From: Gammaproteobacteria bacterium
Lineage (GTDB): Bacteria; Pseudomonadota; Gammaproteobacteria; JAJFKO01
Direction: 5' to 3'
Length of the DNA stretch: 64,000 bases
Assembly: GCA_021773175.1 (NCBI GenBank)
Contig: JAJFKO010000067.1
Location: 1-64,000 of the forward strand
Shown here: positions 30,301 through 40,700 of the stretch, piece after piece
How positions within the stretch are numbered: the stretch's first letter is position 1
Layout of the letters: each line of letters starts with the position of its first letter
The notes under the pieces: generated by a model
Told to the model about the DNA's origin: nothing
What the model saw: only the letters and a program-made list of their open reading frames with translations
Database searches by the model: none
Made by a program: the position numbers and the translations under genes

Positions 30301-33300
30301 AATTGCTCTTTAAAAATAATATTAAAGTCTTGTTGAGTTGCTGGTTTTAAATGCCTCGGAGCAATTTCTTTCGCAAACCCCGCTACTAAATACTCTGAAA
30401 CATTTTCTTCAATTGTAGAAGATAACACTTTAATAGCAGCCAATGCTGTTTGCGCTTGTTCAGCAAGTGTATTAGCACTGCATATAACTATATCGGGTTG
30501 AGCATTCTTTTCAACAAGAAACGTTTCCATAAACGCTAGAACATTCTGTTGATCTCGTAGATCAGCCTTGTCTGGCTTGATAATCTCCGCATAAAATCGC
30601 TCTGCAAATTCTTCACCATGAGCATTAAATATAGCTATAACATTAGCTCTTACTTTTATATCGAAAAAATAAATTAAAGTCTCATTTATAAAAGCACCGC
30701 TTGTAAAATAATTTTTTAATGCTTGAATAAATTGATTTTCAAATAAAGCTTGCATATAGATACCAGCTTGTTCCCCCATGCTTTCAGTCGTACCTTTGGG
30801 GTCAACAATGATATCCCTCATTTCTAAACTATGTAGTCCCGGCACTTTGCGAAATAAAGCCAAACATGCTTTGGCACGCGCAACTTGGTCATCACTATCG
30901 TTGATAATATCAAGTAAATTTTTATTTCGGTGTACGATGAGATGCCAATCCTTAAACTTATTCGCAACATCAACCACTCTGGATCGCTCACTATCAACAA
31001 CAAACTTACTCAAAACCGGAACAAAGTATTTTTTAAAGTTTGCATTTAATGTTGCGATTGATGCTGGTTTTAAATATCTGGGTAAATCCGCAGCAGTGTC
31101 TGCAAACTGCGCATCAACGGCTTTTTCCTTATGCTTCAATAAATTGGAGAATTCTTTCAGAACCACGGCATTACGCATAAGTCCTTTATATTGTGTTTCA
31201 CGAATAATCTTCGCATAAATTCTTGTCTCGTTACTAACACTACCATCCTCTTGCATACGGCGCGCTTGCACTCGAAATCGTATATAGGTTGGTATATTGC
31301 GAACTCTATATATCGCTGAGGTTGATAAATACAAAGCGCTACCCACAAACTGTATTAACCTCGATAGTTTATATGGCTGCTTTAATGACTTTTGTTCTGC
31401 CTGCAACTCTTTACGCGCCACATTTAGCACTATTACCAATTGTTTTCGTGATAAATTAAAGTTGTGGCTATTATTATTATTAATTTCGTGTAAAGCATCT
31501 AACATAATATGATGCGTTGCTTTCTCAAACTCTTCAGGATCCACATCATCATCAGCATCCATATGCTGTTGTAACCATTGATTAACCTTTTTAGCAACTT
31601 GCTTACCTAATGAATGAAGATAGGCTTTGTTATAACGCTGTTGTGATGCAAAAAACACACCGAAATAATCTTCCTTGCGCGCCAAGGTTTTTAGATCAAA
31701 TGCTGGCTTAACGTTTTTACCGCGTCCCTCAATATAATAAGGCTCTTTGGTTTCATCTAGACCACGCAAACGCCCCACACCTTGCACCGCTTTTACAGGA
31801 CTATTAATCTCATCGCCATAGCGTGGAATAACGCTCATACCTGTTTGTAATGTTGGATTACTATAGCCTTCGGTTAGGACATTACTAACGGTCATACCAC
31901 AAAAGGATAATTTGGCGTAATTAACCGCAATCACTCTACCAACATCAGGCTCATCTGATTTTGGACGATCAAACTCATAGGCTTTACGATGGTAACGATA
32001 TTCCTTTGTTTCATCATTTAATAATTCTAAGGCACCGCGCTTACGGCGTTTTGCTTTTTCTGATAATAAACCTTTATCATCATATAAAGGATATTTCTCT
32101 TCTGTAAATCCACAGACAATTCGACAACGAGCAGGATCTTCACCTTGAGATAGATCCGCTGCTGTAGAAATAGGAACTTCTGCATCCTCCATACCATCCA
32201 TAACATAATGAATCGCATGCTTTGCAGCAAAAGCATCAATTTTTTTACCAATAGATTCTTTATCAGCATCTTCTGCTATAAGGATGTGCGTTCCATAATA
32301 CTCATCAGTTATGTAACGCAGCTTGCCTTTGTAGTTACTTAAGTTATTGTGTAGTGCTTCATTCAGACTCCAATTGTCAACAAAGCCTGGGATATCGTCA
32401 CTAAACTTACCCAAATTACGAAAATAACTTATCAAAAGAAAAAGTATCTCCGCCGCTTCTGTTGCACCAGCAGCATCAATACCTTTAGGGTTCTTATCTT
32501 CATCATATGTAAGTTTCTTTACAAATAGGCGCTTGATCTCTTCGTCACTCATTCCTTCTGGAAACTTATCACTAAATTTTTCTTGAACTAATGCTATTAA
32601 TGCTGGCAAATCATCAAAACGACGCTGATTCAATTCTAAAACCGGTAAAGCCGTCACATAACTTAATAAGTAATCAATCATGCCATGCAAAATATTATAT
32701 TTTAGCTGCTCAGTTAATGATGGTAATGTTACACCTTCGGGTAATGCTGCTTTTCGTTCTGCGATCTGTCGTTGACGATAGTGATCAGCCGTTCGATCAT
32801 CCACAGTAAAGTCATCTTGACCTACAACGGAAGGACTATCACTTTTAGTATGGTTAACATAAAAGAGAAAAAACTCATAGACATCACGACGATCTTTGAC
32901 GTTGCCGTCACGATAGACACCTGAATTAACAACACCCTTAGCTTGCGCTGCCAGTTGTCTATGAATGTTAACAATCTCTTCATTATCATAAGCAATAACC
33001 AACATATTACGCGCCATCGGAACTTGTAAATTCCAGCGTGCAGCACGTCTCTTTTCAGCAACAAAATCACTTTTAGCTTTATAGAAGCTGGGATGTGATG
33101 GGTCCTTATACTCAACTAAAAACTCCACCCCCTCGAACATGGAAGCCGCCGTACTGCTGTAAGCCGTTTGAATCGCATTAGCAACCAAGGAGTGAACCTT
33201 TCCCAAAATAATATCTAAAACGCCAAGCTTACCAAGCTCTCGTTCCTTTCGATGTACAGTACTGGATACTTTTGTTCTAATATTAGAGAGGGAGTTTCGC

Positions 33301-34412
33301 ACTAATTGCAATATAAAAGGGCGTGCTTGGTAAGCTTTATCACTAACTGATTTAGTTGTTACGCGTCGTAACTGTGGAAAACGCCCTTGACCTGCTTCTG
33401 CTTTTTGTTTACTTGACATTGCCGCGACAGGCGTGCCACATAATTTATAAGTTTCTTCTGTTGGCGTAGCAGTTAAAAACATCATTAAGAAACGTTTACT
33501 TAGTTCCAATAAACGCCCATGTCGCTTCTCTTGCTCCATAGGGAAATGCTGTTCATCAAAAACTAATGCCGTATTACTTCCAGAAATATCCTCTAATAAT
33601 TTTTGATAATGGCTATCTAGTAATTCTTCATAGCTAGCAACAACGTAATTAGCTCCTGTTGTTTTCATTTTCTCTAGCGCTGCTTTAGCAGCAGCATTCG
33701 TTTCAGCGCCGCCAAGTCGCAGTAACGATAACTCCTCAACCATATCGTCAGGTAGCAAACGTTTAAAGTCACCCTTAAATTGCGGAATAAGCTTATCAGG
33801 CAAAGCAAACACACCATTGATATTGGCTTTATGCAGAATCAAAAACCACAATGCTTGCACGAATGTTTTACCAGAACCTGTTGCTAGAGCGACGAGCATT
33901 GGCCGAATATCTTCACTTTTCTCAAGATGTTTGACAATATTATGCAGTGTTATTAAATGACTTCGGTAAAGAGGCAGTTTACCTGGCCCACCAAGCTCAT
34001 AGGTTGTAGTGTCATCTTTTTTAACACGGACACCAATATTATATTTATTGTGTTGATCTATTTTAATAAATAATTTTTGTGAACTTAAAAATTGTAATTT
34101 TTCTTCATTGCTATATTTATTAATAGCTTTAAGAGCGGGAGTTTGCGGAGTACTCGCCTCACCATCTGCTTTAATTGTAATAGAACAACCATCGAGCATT
34201 ATATTCCATGTTTTCCCATTAATAGTAATACTACGCTGTAAGTCAAGGCTGTGCTTTATCATTTCACTGATGTAGTCTTCAAGACTCAGTAATTCACCAC
34301 CCGACATGGCAGGAAACAGTTTCTCTCGTCCAGCAAAATCGATAGCTAAATAGGCGTTATAAACTGAATTAGTGGCTTCCTTAAGACTCGCTTTTTGAGT
34401 ATCTCCAAGCAC
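27348..34412 (-). CDS. Giant SF2 helicase-like protein with helical repeats, paralogue 1
   Basis: A 2354-residue protein starting at GTG (AGAGGAGACAGATT upstream). Residues about 1-150 are a paralogue-conserved N-terminal domain. SF2 motifs follow: Walker A ATGSGKT (177-183), DEAD-like box DEQH (286-289) and motif III TATPT (314-318). After about 500 residues come LTEGYSNPTLQT and VQGVGRLRG (about 845-880), resembling motifs V and VI. A hydrophobic stretch lies near 1010-1045. From about 1110 to 1950 I see repeated helical units with a P-x-L and later DW...H pattern. A CQCHFNRH segment near 1985 could bind metal, and the C-terminus is basic. All catalytic motifs look intact. The function is unknown: nucleic-acid remodelling ATPase, defence factor or host-directed effector are all possible. 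Confidence 0.85.
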   Translation of the reverse strand: MLGDTQKASLKEATNSVYNAYLAIDFAGREKLFPAMSGGELLSLEDYISEMIKHSLDLQRSITINGKTWNIMLDGCSITIKADGEASTPQTPALKAINKYSNEEKLQFLSSQKLFIKIDQHNKYNIGVRVKKDDTTTYELGGPGKLPLYRSHLITLHNIVKHLEKSEDIRPMLVALATGSGKTFVQALWFLILHKANINGVFALPDKLIPQFKGDFKRLLPDDMVEELSLLRLGGAETNAAAKAALEKMKTTGANYVVASYEELLDSHYQKLLEDISGSNTALVFDEQHFPMEQEKRHGRLLELSKRFLMMFLTATPTEETYKLCGTPVAAMSSKQKAEAGQGRFPQLRRVTTKSVSDKAYQARPFILQLVRNSLSNIRTKVSSTVHRKERELGKLGVLDIILGKVHSLVANAIQTAYSSTAASMFEGVEFLVEYKDPSHPSFYKAKSDFVAEKRRAARWNLQVPMARNMLVIAYDNEEIVNIHRQLAAQAKGVVNSGVYRDGNVKDRRDVYEFFLFYVNHTKSDSPSVVGQDDFTVDDRTADHYRQRQIAERKAALPEGVTLPSLTEQLKYNILHGMIDYLLSYVTALPVLELNQRRFDDLPALIALVQEKFSDKFPEGMSDEEIKRLFVKKLTYDEDKNPKGIDAAGATEAAEILFLLISYFRNLGKFSDDIPGFVDNWSLNEALHNNLSNYKGKLRYITDEYYGTHILIAEDADKESIGKKIDAFAAKHAIHYVMDGMEDAEVPISTAADLSQGEDPARCRIVCGFTEEKYPLYDDKGLLSEKAKRRKRGALELLNDETKEYRYHRKAYEFDRPKSDEPDVGRVIAVNYAKLSFCGMTVSNVLTEGYSNPTLQTGMSVIPRYGDEINSPVKAVQGVGRLRGLDETKEPYYIEGRGKNVKPAFDLKTLARKEDYFGVFFASQQRYNKAYLHSLGKQVAKKVNQWLQQHMDADDDVDPEEFEKATHHIMLDALHEINNNNSHNFNLSRKQLVIVLNVARKELQAEQKSLKQPYKLSRLIQFVGSALYLSTSAIYRVRNIPTYIRFRVQARRMQEDGSVSNETRIYAKIIRETQYKGLMRNAVVLKEFSNLLKHKEKAVDAQFADTAADLPRYLKPASIATLNANFKKYFVPVLSKFVVDSERSRVVDVANKFKDWHLIVHRNKNLLDIINDSDDQVARAKACLALFRKVPGLHSLEMRDIIVDPKGTTESMGEQAGIYMQALFENQFIQALKNYFTSGAFINETLIYFFDIKVRANVIAIFNAHGEEFAERFYAEIIKPDKADLRDQQNVLAFMETFLVEKNAQPDIVICSANTLAEQAQTALAAIKVLSSTIEENVSEYLVAGFAKEIAPRHLKPATQQDFNIIFKEQLAPVLVKLFPLDFHQQIMVAVLQCDDWHTALPRHVETLQALQTDPTALNRLARELLLGHLHEKELVVDIFAEVVLRDLGIVSKTSAANAKSAILKDIRAVEVTDADVEQAGGYLPVAHSLAATRMLASKLQQAEFQQYFEPVFTFDGYLRFVESLTDHDTAVRFARALMVAVNAIGLDNIADLDLAETLKDVLETVYEDKRTRPTLLQDGMLCAVASLHALQGRIDAAPQEHFEDSLDRVVLRSLKFKTKTEFNQHVHQGVIPILLQWVNSDFLARAEIAMLAYDDWAQLLANHKDELDALDGIYQQVVDDADNVEIPLAERQRIHELVFNILREIPELTTFDKDSHGIDYLSELDKAGKRFDTAIKDIFSPRCTEKYAMQADMLSYLRSEEFFSLLGMIFPETVCQSIKTMLLGERGEKFADFLVNDTLKRVENEDALIDDVDEFIGLFKQSRLFTGIIFDRVDEIAAAGEGVVKEFEAEVRYEADRDDQADRDTITNFPMQHIDRDKVDVFVRQELLPLLQQPLFASILTNSIGIFSASELQVLLEKFDKYENEAATLAVDIFTFINLLKRKNYQQIAEAFISVNKDNKQISRDDIRLTEILDAISDIYDEMLNCQCHFNRHSKKGEEDLQPENKGYEEINAEPPKSKSVLLADVDAESPKSKSVLLPDVDTELADLRTHAGNSVLSRYTRKFSYLKALADAFPLASRVSAFGSEKQMRQLQQADEHMLKPVAESVDRRYLGRFVRLRHDIKAGTADARRRIANGVRSIARFVLPKVVTQDAEVLQPAEAPHLERSYVRRAHTHGKVLTTMARFTATDVATNDCDIDVLEARHRAVEEDDYCKNFIYAEKSALRDKADRYREMLAKKGIINVPYGHSVERIKLDQYNMPPDSTVILIKKFNKIQGLRAIVMNGRYDFPARIKLYEAELAKLETREILGQHRSMVPVSSNLRFWKSSGSCALQAAQKRIERSPVEIMSRSYNY
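28284..28373. repeat. 45-base tandem duplication inside giant paralogue 1
   Basis: Two adjacent 45-base units, 28284-28328 and 28329-28373, differ at very few positions and encode the same 15-residue pattern PKSKSVLLxDVDxES twice. Paralogue 2 has this segment once, so the duplication arose after the genes separated and kept the frame. Confidence 0.85.
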
Positions 34413-34614
34413 AATCTGTCTCCTCTCTACTTTAATATAGATATAATAATATTTATTGGAGGATGACTGTACAGAGCTTACTTGTAGGGTTCAATATGGG
34501 GAATACCCCTTAAAATTCCACATAAAAGCAATTTAACGCCATTAGTTAACAACTAACATTAACGCCAACTTAACCGTATTGCAGTCATTATAATTGAAAC
34601 GTTATGAATTATCT
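34413..34614. promoter_or_regulatory. Upstream region of giant paralogue 1, similar to that of paralogue 2
   Basis: About 200 AT-rich bases hold the promoter of paralogue 1. A segment near 34468-34505 (tacagagcttac...ggttcaa...ggggaatac) resembles 41886-41940 ahead of paralogue 2 (tacagaacttat...ggttcaa...ggggagtat). The gene duplication therefore included upstream sequence, and the two genes may share regulation. No other gene is seen. Confidence 0.5.
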
Positions 34615-34784
34615 TTATGCGCAAGCACTATAATGTCGAGGTGCTAAATGTAAAGGTGATGCTTGACTTCGCGCTCTTGAAAATACGAATTGAGCAGCGC
34701 TTCTAGCTGTTAATGGGCCATTATTTGAAGAGGAATACCATAAATACCTTGTTCTTGAACGTGAAAAGAAGATAAATTATCCAG
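34615..34784 (-). pseudogene. Chimeric relic: GNHF-type gene fused to a giant-gene 3' end
   Basis: Read on the minus strand, the right part (about 34680-34784) matches codons 46-82 of the gene at 50261-50911 (LSSFxxQEQxIYG ... SSSNNxPLTARxAAQFVF) with one frameshift. The left part (34615-34680) encodes QASPLHLAPRHYSACA and a stop, matching the C-terminus QTSPLHLAPRHYGLAH of paralogue 3. The junction lies in a shared Ala/Arg-codon stretch (aagagcgcgaag). It is a recombination scar between members of two different local families, not a functional gene. Confidence 0.75.
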
Positions 34785-37700
34785 TTAATTATAACGTTTC
34801 GACATAACTTCTACTGGTGAACGTTGTATCCTTTTTTGAGCAGCTTGCAAAGCACAGCTACCTGAGCTTCTCCAAAAACGTAAATTACCACTGATCGGAA
34901 CCATTGAGCGATGCTCACCTAATATTGCCTGCGTTTCAGGTTTAGCCAACTCAGCTTCATATAATTTAATTCTTGCCGGAAAGTCATAACAAGCATTCAT
35001 CACAATAGCGCGTAAATCTTGTATTTTATTAAATTTCCTGACCAACATTAAGGTTGAACCGGAAGGAATATTATACTGATCAAGCCGTATTTTCTGTACT
35101 GAATGACCTGAAGGAACATTAATAATGCCTTTTTTAGCTAGCCTCTCTCTATAGTGATCAACTTTATCACGTAACGCACTTTTCTCAGCATAAATAAAAT
35201 CTTTACAATAGTCATCGTCTTCAACAGCTCGATGGCGTGCTTCTAAAACATCTATATCACAGTCATTAGTAGCAACGTCATGAGCTGTAAAGCAAGCCAT
35301 TGATGTTAAAACCTTTCCATGAGTATAGGCCCTTCTATCATAATTACGTTCTAAATGCGGCGTTTGTGCTAGCTGTAATACTTCTGCATCTTGTGTTACA
35401 ACCTTTGGTAAAACAAAACGAGCAATGCTACGAACTCCATTGGCAATGTTGCGTCGAGCATCAGCAATACCAGCTCTAATGCCATGCCGTAGCCTGACAA
35501 ACCTTCCCAAATAACGGCGGTCTACAGATTCAGCGACAGGCTTAAGCATATGTTCATCAGCTTGCCGTAACTGTCTCACTTGTTTTTCACTACCAAAAGC
35601 ACTGACTCTGCTTGCTAACGGGAACGCTTGTCGCAATGCTTGTAGATAACCAAACTTTCTTGTGTAAAAACTCAGCTGACTGTTTCCAACATGGGTACGT
35701 ATATCAGCTAAATCGTCATCTACATCGGGTAATAAGACTGATTTAGATTTTGGTGACTCTGCATTTAGCTCTTCATATCTTTTATTCTCTGGCTGTGGAT
35801 CTTCATCACCTTTCTTCGAATGTCTATTAAAGTGACACTGACAATTAAGCATTTCATCATAAATATCTGACATCGCGTCTAATATTTCTGTTAAACGAAT
35901 ATCGTCCTTACTTATTTTCGGATTTATTTTGCTTATCGAAATAAAGTCTTCAGCAATTTGTCGATAATCTTTTTTCTTCAATAAAATAATAAAGCGCGAC
36001 ATATCATTAGCTAGTTGAGGGGCTTCATCACGATATTTCTCAAATTTTCCTAACAAAACTTCCAGCTCATCTGCAGAAAAAATACCGATGGAGCTTCTCA
36101 ATATAGTCAATAGAAGAGGTTGCTGTAACAGCGGCACTAATTCTTGACGCACAAACACATCAACTTTATCTCTGTCGATATGTTGATGAATAAATCCAGA
36201 TAAGTTTTCACGATCTGTGGCATCATCGTGATCGGCTTCATAACGCACTTCTGCTTCAAATTCTTTAACAATTTCTTCACCAGCTTCAGCAAGTTCATCA
36301 ACTCGTTCAGACTTAATCCCAGTAAACAATCCTGATCTTTTGAATAAATCTACTATCTCATTAATATCATCAGCAAAATCTTTTTCTTCTTCAATGCATG
36401 TTAAAGCATGAGCAACCAAAAATGCAGCAACCTGTTTACCTTGCTCGCCAAGTATTTCAGCTTTTATTTCTTGGCAAACTGTTTCAGGAAAAATCATACC
36501 CAGTAAGCTAAAAAATGTCTCACCACGAAGATAGCTCAACATATCTTGACACATAGCAGCTTTTTCTGGTTGCGGACATCGCGGTGAAAAAATATCTGTT
36601 ATCGTATTTTCAAAGCTACTACTTGCTTCATCTAAACCACTTAAATAATCTACACCATGAAAATCTTTATCAAAACTAGCAAGCTCTGGGATCTCCCGCA
36701 TAATTTTAAAAACCAATTCATGTATACGCTGGCGTTCTGCTAAAGGTATTTTTACATTATCAGCAGCATCTACAACCTGTTGATATATTCTATCTAACGC
36801 ATCTAATTCATCTTTATGATTTGCTAGTAATTGTGCCCAATCATCGTAAGCCAGCATAGCCGCTTCTGCTCTTGCAAGAAACTCAGGGTTAATCCACTGT
36901 AATAGAACGGGTATAAGGCCTTGACGAACATGCTGATTAAATTCAGTTTTCGTTTCAAATTTTAATGACCGTAAAACAACTTTATCTAGGCTATCTTCGA
37001 AATATTCTTTAGGCGCTTGATTAATTTGTTCTTGTAACGCTTGTAAATCACCAAAGGCGCTAAACATTCCATCCTGCAATAATGTAGGGCGCGTACGTTC
37101 ATCTGTGTATACAGCCTCAAGAACAGTACTTCTCAATGCTTGCATCATATCAAGCTCAAATTCTTCTTGAGCTGCATTATTAGCCACCTCCATTAATTTT
37201 TCAGCGAACAACCTTGCTGTGAAATTATTCTTTAAACTATCAACAAAAAGCAAATAACCAGTGTATGTAAATACTGGTTCAAAATATTGTTGGAATTCAG
37301 CAGTTTGTAATTTACTAGCTAGCACACCAACTGCAGCCATAACATTCGTTGTAGCAATATCACCAGATATACTAGTTGCGGCAACTAAACTATTAACAAT
37401 CTCTCGCTTAGCTTGTTCAGCAGAAGCTTTACTAACCTCCGCCAAATCACGCAGCACCACCTCAGCAGAAATATTAACTACTAGTTCTTTCTCGCGCAAA
37501 TGATCAAGTAACAATTCAAGAGCTAACCGATTTAATGCTGCTGGCTTTGTTTGTAATGCTTGTAACGTTTCTGCATGTCTAGCTAAGGCAACATGCCAGT
37601 CATCACACTGCAATACAGCAAGCATTATTTGTTGGTGAAACTCCGGCGGAAATAATTTCACAAGTGCAGGCGCTAACTGCTCTTTAAAAATAATATTAAA

Positions 37701-40700
37701 GTTTTGTTGAACAACTGGTTTTAAGTGCTGTGGAGCAACTTCTTTCGCAAATCCTGGTACTAAATGCTCAGAAAGATCTTCTTCAATTGTGACAGATAAC
37801 ACTTTTATAGCGGTCAATGCTGTTTGCGCTTGTTCTGCAAGTACATCAGCACTTAGCATTCTAACCGTATCAGATTTACTATTTTTCTCATCAAGAAAGC
37901 CTTTATTCACTCTTAGGATATTTTTTTGAGTACGGAGATCCGCTTCATTCGGTTTGATAACGTCTGCATAAAACCGCTCTGCAAATTCTTCACCATGCGT
38001 CTCGAGGATAAGAATAATCTCATCACTTGCTTTTATATCAAAAAAGTAAATTAGAACTTCATCTGCGAAATCATCACTAGTAAAATAATCTTTTAAAGCC
38101 TGAATAAAGTGCTTTTCAAACAAAGCCTCCATTTCTTTACCAGCTTGCTCCCCCATATTTTCAGCAGTAGCCTTGGGATAAATAATGACATCTTTCATTT
38201 TTAGGTTATGTAACCCTGGTACATTACGAAATAATGCTAAACACGCTTCGGCACGTGCAACTTGCTCATCACTATCATTGATAATATCAAGTAGACCTTT
38301 ATTTCGATGCACTATGATATGCCAATCATTAAAGTCGTTCGCAACTTTAACTACTTGAGCTCGCTCTTTTTCGACAATAAATTTACTCAGAGCTGGTACA
38401 AAGAATGCTTTAAAATTTGCATTTAATGTCGCGATCGATTCTGGCTTTAAGTATTTTGGTAAATCCGCAGCGTCTTCTGCAAATTGGGCATCAACGGCTT
38501 TTTCCTTACGTTTAAATAAATTAGAGAATTCTTTCAGAACCACGGCATTACGCATAAGTCCTTTATATTGTGTTTCACGAATAATCTTCGCATAAATTCT
38601 TGTCTCCTCACTAACACTAGCATCCGCTTGCATACGACGTGCTTGCACTCGAAATAGTATATAGGTTGGTATATTGCGAACTCTATATATCGCTGAGGTT
38701 GATAAATACAAGGCGCTACCCACAAACTGTATTAAGCTCGATAGCTTATATGGCTGCTTTAATGACTTTTGTTCTGCCTGCAATTCTTTGCGTGCTACAT
38801 TTAGCACTGTCACCAATTGTGCTCGTGATAAATCAAAGTTGTGACTGTTATTGTTATTAATTTCACGTAAAGCATCTAACATAATATGATGCGTTGCTTT
38901 CTCAAATTCCTCAGGATCCACTTTATCATCAGCATCCATATGCTGTTGTAGCCAATGGTTAATGTCTTTAGCAACTTTCTTACCTAATGCATGAAGATAG
39001 GCTTTGTTATAACGCTTTTGTGATTTAAAAAACACACCAAAGTAATCGGCTTTGCGTGCCAATGTCTTTAAATCAAATGCCGGCTTAACTTTTTTCCCTC
39101 GCCCCTCAATATAGTAAGGCTCTACAGTTTCATCTAAGCCGCGTAAACGCCCCACACCTTGCACAGCTTTTGCAGGACTATTAATATCATCGCCATAGCG
39201 TGGAATAACACTCATAACGGTTTGTAATGTTGGATTACTATAACCTTCGGTTAGCACATTGCTAACGGTCATACCACAAAAGGATAACTTGGCGTAGTTA
39301 ACAGCAATCACTCTATCAATATGAGGTTCATCTGATTCTGGACGGTCGAACTCATAAGTTGTACGATGGTAACGAAATTCTTTTGTTTCATCATTTAATA
39401 ATTCTAAGGCACCACGCTTACGGCGTTTTGCTTTATCTGATAATAAACCTTTATCATCATATAAAGGATATTTCTCTTCTGTAAATCCGCAAACGATTCG
39501 ACAACGAGCAGGGTTTTCATCCTGGGATAGATCAGCCGCTGTAGAAACAGAAACTTCTGCATCTTCCATACCATCCATAACATAATGGACCGCATGCATT
39601 TTTGCAAAAGCATCAATTTTTTTACCGATAGATTCTTTATCAGCATCTTCTGCTATAAGGGAGTGCGTTCCATAATATACATCAGTTATGTAGCGCAGCT
39701 TGCCTTTGTAATCTTTTAATTCATTGCGTAGTACTTTATCCAGACTCCAGTTGTCAACAAAGCCTGGAGCTCTATCATCATACCCACCCAGATTACGAAA
39801 ATAACTTGTCAAAAGAAAAAGTATCTCAGCTGCTTCTGTCGCACCAGCAGCATCAATACCTTTAGGGTTCTTATCTTTATCATATGTAAGTTTCTCTACA
39901 AATACATGCGTAATCTCTGCCTCAGTCATACTTGCAGGAAACTTATCATTAAACTTATCTCGAACTAATGTCACTAGTGCTGACAAATCATCAAAACGCC
40001 GCTGGTTCAGCTCTAAAGCAGGTAAAGCCGTCACATAACTTAATAAGTAGTCGATCATGCCATGCAAAATATTATATTTCAGCTGCTCGGTTAATGATGG
40101 TAATGTTACACCTTCTGGTAATGTCGTTTCTCGTTCTGCAATCTGTCGTTGACGATAATGATCACCAACACGATCATCAACACTAAATCTATCTTTTTTC
40201 GCTACTGCATCACTATCACTTTGAGTATGGCCAACATAAAACTGAAAAAATTCATAAACATCATGGCGATCTTTTACGTTACCCTCATGATATACGGCTG
40301 GATTAACAGCATCCTTAGCTTGCGCCTCCAGTTGCCTGTGAATATTAACAAGCTCTTCATTATCATAAGCAATAACTAACATATTACGCGCCATTGGAAC
40401 CTGTAAATTCCAACGCGCAGCACGCCTCTTTTCAGCAGCAGAATTATTTCTAGCTTCATAGAAGCTAGGATGTGATGATTTCTTATATTCAACTAAAAAC
40501 TCTGCCTCTTCTAGCATGGAAGCAGCTGTACTGCTATAAGGTGATTGAATAGCATTAGCAACAATAGAATAAATATTTCCAAAAACAATATCTAAGACAC
40601 CAAGCTTACCAAGTTCTCTTTCATCGCGACGTACAGCGCTAGAAATACGAGCTCCAATGTTAGAAAAAGAATTTAGTACTAATCGCCATACAGAAGGGCG

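Noticed and set aside
28261-31512. Several open frames of 60-146 codons on the plus strand inside giant paralogue 1
   Set aside because: They lie antisense within a long conserved coding frame, lack ribosome sites, and show no family motifs.
38534-40379. Out-of-frame and antisense open frames inside giant paralogue 2
   Set aside because: They mirror those in paralogue 1 only because the underlying genes are homologous; the codons follow the giant frame.
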